Shown here: in pieces, positions 6,187-8,983 of the stretch | How the letters are laid out: every line of letters begins with the position of its first letter | How positions within the stretch are numbered: the stretch's first letter is position 1 | NCBI GenBank assembly: GCA_017475415.1 | Contig: JAFVFM010000326.1 | Coordinates: 1-8,983, forward strand | Reading direction: 5' to 3' | Origin: Solobacterium sp. | GTDB taxonomy: Bacteria > Bacillota_I > Bacilli_A > Erysipelotrichales > Erysipelotrichaceae | DNA: 8,983 bases | Position numbers and translations under genes: made by a program | Notes under the pieces: model-generated | Told to the model about the DNA's origin: nothing | The model's input: only the letters and a program-made list of their open reading frames with translations | Database searches by the model: none

Positions 6187-6213
6187 ATCAAAGTGCCCAA
6201 TAGCTTGTAAAAT
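6172..6213 (+). promoter_or_regulatory. Crp/Fnr-type operator and promoter of the CoA-disulfide reductase gene
   Basis: The operator TGTGACATAATCACA (6172-6186) is identical at 12 of 15 positions to the one at 4617-4631. TAAAAT (6208-6213, 5/6 to -10 consensus) begins 21 bases after it, the same spacing as at the rhodanese promoter. Transcription should begin near 6220, with the operator centred at about -41 and no recognisable -35 box, as expected for a class II activated promoter. Confidence 0.65.
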
Positions 6214-6222
6214 ATATGTATA

Positions 6223-6230
6223 AGAGAGGA
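6223..6230 (+). promoter_or_regulatory. Ribosome binding site that decides the reductase start
   Basis: AGAGAGGA ends 6 bases before the ATG at 6237. The in-frame ATG at 6216 has no purine-rich site upstream and would lie at or before the predicted transcription start near 6220, so the shorter protein is preferred. Confidence 0.75.
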
Positions 6231-6236
6231 CTACAT

Positions 6237-7886
6237 ATGTCGAAGATTATTATTGTAGGTGGTGTGGCTGCAGGAGCGAGTTGTGCAGCACGCCTAAGAA
6301 GATTAAATGAAGAAAATGAAATTATATTATTAGAAAAAGGGCCTTATATATCCTTTGCGAATTGTGGCTTACCTTATTATGTAGGTAATGTGATTCAAAA
6401 GAAAAGTGACTTATTATTACAGACACCCGAAGTAATGAAGGCACGTTTTCATATTGATGTACGCATTCAAAATGAAGTGCTTTCTATTCAACCAAAAGAT
6501 AAAACCCTTACTATCATGGACCATAATACAAATAAGGAATATAAAGAAAGCTACGATACGCTTGTTCTTGCTACAGGCTCTTCCCCACTAAAACCAAATA
6601 TACCTGGTATTGATTCTAACTATATTAAAAGCTTATGGACAGTAATGGATGCCGAAAGAATTAAACAAGATTTAGATCAAGAAGTAGAATCTGTAGCGGT
6701 AATTGGCGGCGGCTTTATTGGCCTAGAAATGGCTGATAATTTACATCATGCCGGAAAGAAAGTAACCCTTATTGAGGCAAGTCCACAAGTTATGGCACCC
6801 TTAGATAAAGAAATGGCTGAAATCTTACATAAAGATATGCGCAAACAAGGTGTTGAGCTCATTTTAGAAGACGCTGTTACTTCTTTTGAAGAAAGAGAAA
6901 AGGGTATTTCCATACATCTAGCTAGCGGTAAAGTCATCGAAAGTGATTTAGTTATTCTTTCTATAGGCGTACGCCCAAATAGTAAATTAGCTAAAGAATC
7001 CGGCTTAGCCATCAACGATAGAGGCGGCATAATTGTGGATGAATATTTACGCACAAGTGATCCAAATATATTTGCGGCAGGCGATGTAATTGAAGTAGAA
7101 GACTTTATTTCAAAAGACAAAACGATGATACCTTTAGCAGGACCTGCAAATAAACAAGGTCGTATTATTGCCGATACACTTTCCGGAAATCCTACTATTT
7201 ATAAAGGCACACAGGGCACTTCCATCGCCAAAGTATTTTCATTTACTGCAGCTAGTACTGGCCATAATGAAAAGCAGCTACAAAAAGCTGGTTTAAAGAA
7301 AGATATTGATTATAAAACTATACTCATTCGCCAAAATAGCCATGCTGGATATTATCCTGGCGCTATGGGCATGATGTTAAAATTGATTTTCTCATTAGAC
7401 GGACAAAAGATATATGGTGCACAAATCGTAGGTAATGAAGGTGTAGATAAACGCATAGATACACTTTCTACTTCTTTGCGCCTAAATGCCACAATAGAGG
7501 ATTTAAAATATTTAGAATTGTCCTATGCCCCACCTTATTCCTCTGCTAAAGATCCTGTTAATATGCTTGGCTTTGTAGCTGAAAATGCGATAAATGGAAT
7601 GGTAGAATTTAGTAGCTACGATATTGTTGAAAAGAATCAGGATATTTGTATCTTAGATGTAAGAGAAAAAAGTGAAACAGACGCCTATGCAATCGATGGT
7701 TCTCTCTTTATTCCACTAGGTGAATTAAGAGAAAGAATAGAAGAATTAGATAGAGAAAAAGAATATGTAATCTTCTGTGCCATAGGTGTGCGTGCATATA
7801 ATGCAAGCTGTATACTCAAAAATCATGGTTTCAATAATGTGAAAGTCTACCCGGGAGGAATGACATATTACCGTCTAACTCACTAA
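6237..7886 (+). CDS. cdr: CoA-disulfide / persulfide reductase fused to a rhodanese domain
   Basis: The protein has 549 residues when started at 6237, where the ribosome site fits. Residues 1-450 are a flavoprotein of the single-cysteine pyridine-nucleotide-disulfide family. They show the FAD fold IVGGVAAGASCAARL (6-20), redox Cys43 in SFANCGLPYY, the NAD(P)H fold VIGGGFIGLE (155-164), a second FAD motif FAAGDV (279-284) and a C-terminal dimerisation domain with YAPPYSSAKDP (430-440). Residues about 456-549 are a rhodanese domain with LDVREKSE (473-480) and active loop CAIGVRA containing Cys514. Known CoADR-RHD proteins use NAD(P)H to reduce CoA disulfide, CoA persulfide or polysulfide, so the likely role is cytoplasmic persulfide reduction and thiol balance. 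Annotation as an NADH oxidase is the usual alternative. It is divergent from trxA and followed by a terminator, so it is probably monocistronic. Confidence 0.92.
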   Translation: MSKIIIVGGVAAGASCAARLRRLNEENEIILLEKGPYISFANCGLPYYVGNVIQKKSDLLLQTPEVMKARFHIDVRIQNEVLSIQPKDKTLTIMDHNTNKEYKESYDTLVLATGSSPLKPNIPGIDSNYIKSLWTVMDAERIKQDLDQEVESVAVIGGGFIGLEMADNLHHAGKKVTLIEASPQVMAPLDKEMAEILHKDMRKQGVELILEDAVTSFEEREKGISIHLASGKVIESDLVILSIGVRPNSKLAKESGLAINDRGGIIVDEYLRTSDPNIFAAGDVIEVEDFISKDKTMIPLAGPANKQGRIIADTLSGNPTIYKGTQGTSIAKVFSFTAASTGHNEKQLQKAGLKKDIDYKTILIRQNSHAGYYPGAMGMMLKLIFSLDGQKIYGAQIVGNEGVDKRIDTLSTSLRLNATIEDLKYLELSYAPPYSSAKDPVNMLGFVAENAINGMVEFSSYDIVEKNQDICILDVREKSETDAYAIDGSLFIPLGELRERIEELDREKEYVIFCAIGVRAYNASCILKNHGFNNVKVYPGGMTYYRLTH

Positions 7887-7946
7887 TCCATTACATCTCA
7901 TAACGAAATCTTATTTCATTATTAGAAAACATAATTGGAACTTTCT

Positions 7947-7987
7947 ACCATCCCCTTTTACGATAAAGTTATCAGGGGATGGTTTTT
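7947..7987 (+). terminator. Rho-independent terminator of the reductase gene
   Basis: ACCATCCCCT (7947-7956) pairs perfectly with AGGGGATGGT (7974-7983), and TTTTT follows at 7983-7987. The 17-base loop may fold further through GATA/TATC. It lies about 60 bases after the stop codon and isolates the reductase transcript from the LysR gene. Confidence 0.9.
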
Positions 7988-8048
7988 ATTTCAAACGATT
8001 AACCACCGTTTTTCTTAATGATTAATCTGTGCTTTAATAATAAAAACA

Positions 8049-8065
8049 AGTTGAACGACGCAACT
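8049..8065 (+). repeat. Inverted repeat in the LysR leader (AGTTG-N7-CAACT)
   Basis: Five-base arms AGTTG (8049-8053) and CAACT (8061-8065) flank a 7-base centre. The spacing and dyad could be part of a LysR-type operator or a weak leader hairpin. The arms are short, so chance is possible. Confidence 0.4.
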
Positions 8066-8071
8066 AAAGAC

Positions 8072-8086
8072 AGCACATTCTGTGCT
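8072..8086 (+). repeat. Hairpin abutting the LysR ribosome site
   Basis: AGCACA (8072-8077), a TTC loop and TGTGCT (8081-8086) form a perfect 6-bp stem. It ends exactly where the strong Shine-Dalgarno AGGAGGGG (8087-8094) begins. It may act as a translational element, an mRNA 5' stabiliser or a DNA operator for autoregulation. No T-run follows, so it is not a terminator. Confidence 0.5.
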
Positions 8087-8097
8087 AGGAGGGGATT

Positions 8098-8982
8098 ATG
8101 CTAGATACACGCTTGGTAACATTATTGAAGGTGGCGGATGTTGGCAATTATACAGAAGCAGCTAGGCAATTAAACCTTACTCAGCCTGCTGTTAGCCAGC
8201 ATATACGCGCTTTAGAAGAAGAATTTAATGTCAAATTATTTGAAAGAAATGGAAACAAAATTTTCTTAACGAATGAGGGAAAGAAAGTTGTCCATACCGC
8301 AAAAGGAATACGTGCTCTATACCAAAACCTCCATAATGAATTAGCACAAAAAATCGGTGGTAAACAAGAATTGCATATTGGTATTACGCACACTGTTGAA
8401 AGTAATCGCATTACCGAAAGCTTTGTGCGCTATAGTATAGAAAATGAAGGAGTAACGATCAAATTACTTAGCGCAAACCAAAACAAACTTATTCGTAAAA
8501 TTAAAAATTACGAATTAGACTTTGCGATTATGGATGGTGAAATTGATGATGCCACTTTGCATACCTTACATATGGATGAAGATCATATTATGTTAATCGT
8601 AGCACCCGACCACCCTTTAGCTAAACACAAATCTGTTAACATCTCCCAAATAAAAACCGAGAATCTTATTCTTCGCTTACCGAATTCAGGAACCGGTAAC
8701 TTATTCAAAAAAGCCTTAGCCACCAAGAATTTAGAAATCGATGATTTCCAAGTGAAATTAGAAATTGAAAATGTCGCTACAATTAAAGATTTAATTCGCC
8801 ATGGCTATGGCGTATCCATATTGCCAAAAAGTACCTGTATGGATGAAATCAGTAAGAAAAAACTAATTGCCTTGCCAATAGATGACTTTGATATGCAAAG
8901 ACAAGTAAATATCGTTTATGGTGACACTTTCCAATATATGGATTTCCTAGAAGAAATATTACAAATCTATCGTTCATTATGA
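8098..8982 (+). CDS. LysR-family transcriptional regulator
   Basis: This complete 294-residue protein is of normal LysR length, with its TGA one base before the window ends. The N-terminal winged helix-turn-helix includes NYTEAARQLNLTQPAVSQHI (17-36) and the wing LFERNGNKIFLTNEGK (47-62), followed by the linker helix to about residue 90. The effector-binding domain (about 92-290) contains LHIGI (92-96), FAIMDGEID (142-150), LILRLPNSGTGN (190-201) and a GYGVSILPKS stretch (237-246). The SGTG turn is typical of the co-inducer pocket region in the CysB/CysL/Cbl-like branch, but the branch and ligand cannot be fixed by eye. AGGAGGGG sits 3 bases before the ATG, a strong but close ribosome site. 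Targets are likely beyond the right edge, since the upstream gene is separated by a terminator. It may regulate itself through the leader repeats. Confidence 0.93.
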   Translation: MLDTRLVTLLKVADVGNYTEAARQLNLTQPAVSQHIRALEEEFNVKLFERNGNKIFLTNEGKKVVHTAKGIRALYQNLHNELAQKIGGKQELHIGITHTVESNRITESFVRYSIENEGVTIKLLSANQNKLIRKIKNYELDFAIMDGEIDDATLHTLHMDEDHIMLIVAPDHPLAKHKSVNISQIKTENLILRLPNSGTGNLFKKALATKNLEIDDFQVKLEIENVATIKDLIRHGYGVSILPKSTCMDEISKKKLIALPIDDFDMQRQVNIVYGDTFQYMDFLEEILQIYRSL

Positions 8983-8983
8983 A

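Larger units (their letters stand above)
7887..8097. other. Intergenic region before the LysR-type gene
   Basis: The first part holds the terminator at 7947-7987. The rest is A+T-rich and includes the perfect 8-bp palindrome GATTAATC (8020-8027), a TTTAAT/AATAAT stretch (8033-8041) that could contain a -10 box, and two inverted repeats just before the LysR start. I see no clear -35 box, no TGTGA/TCACA operator and no coding sequence. Confidence 0.6.

Noticed and set aside
6216..6236. Upstream in-frame ATG that would add seven residues to the reductase
   Set aside because: It has no Shine-Dalgarno site, lies at or before the predicted transcription start, and the family normally begins directly with the K-I-I-I-V-G-G fold that the ATG at 6237 gives.
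6746..7120. 124-residue minus-strand ORF inside the reductase
   Set aside because: It is antisense to the NAD-binding region of a well-supported gene and resembles no known protein.
7905..7917. Small inverted repeat GAAAT-CTT-ATTTC after the reductase
   Set aside because: A short A+T-rich stem with no T-run; expected by chance, and the real terminator lies just downstream.

Overview
The window is low-GC DNA (roughly a third G+C by eye) with strong purine-rich Shine-Dalgarno sites, TATAAT-like -10 boxes and short spacers. This fits an anaerobic low-GC Bacillota. The codon habit and gene mix would suit the Erysipelotrichia, but that placement is a guess from style, not from a marker gene. No rRNA, tRNA, insertion sequence or CRISPR array is visible. 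All genes are intact except the peptidase cut by the left edge.

Left part (1-2016, minus strand): a tight three-gene operon read right to left. It encodes an unrecognised single-pass membrane protein, a NUDIX ADP-ribose pyrophosphatase, and the N-terminal 212 residues of an S9-family (prolyl-oligopeptidase-like) peptidase. The last two genes share an ATGA start/stop overlap.

Centre-left (2143-4596, plus strand): divergent from that operon is an 817-residue protein, the most unusual gene here. It has an unassigned N-terminal region, a divergent adenosine/AMP-deaminase barrel and a C-terminal Rossmann-like domain whose layout resembles the SLOG/DprA/LOG superfamily. One of the paired acidic residues typical of adenosine deaminases is glycine.

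Centre-right (4597-7886): a compact persulfide/thiol module. It holds a single-domain rhodanese (+), a Crp/Fnr-family regulator and thioredoxin (a minus-strand operon, trxA then the regulator), and divergent from trxA a CoA-disulfide/persulfide reductase fused to a second rhodanese domain (+). Two near-identical 15-bp palindromes of the form TGTGAC-N3-ATCACA lie in the two control regions. Each sits exactly 21 bp upstream of a -10-like hexamer, and the second does so in both directions. This is the geometry of a class II Crp/Fnr-activated promoter. The regulator's recognition helix carries the RExxxR pattern that in CRP reads TGTGA. The simplest reading is a self-contained regulon in which the local Crp/Fnr protein senses redox or sulfane sulfur and activates rhodanese, thioredoxin plus itself, and the reductase.

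Right end (7887-8983): a rho-independent terminator, a roughly 100-bp control region with two small inverted repeats just before a strong ribosome binding site, and a complete LysR-type regulator whose stop codon falls one base before the window ends. Its target is not visible.
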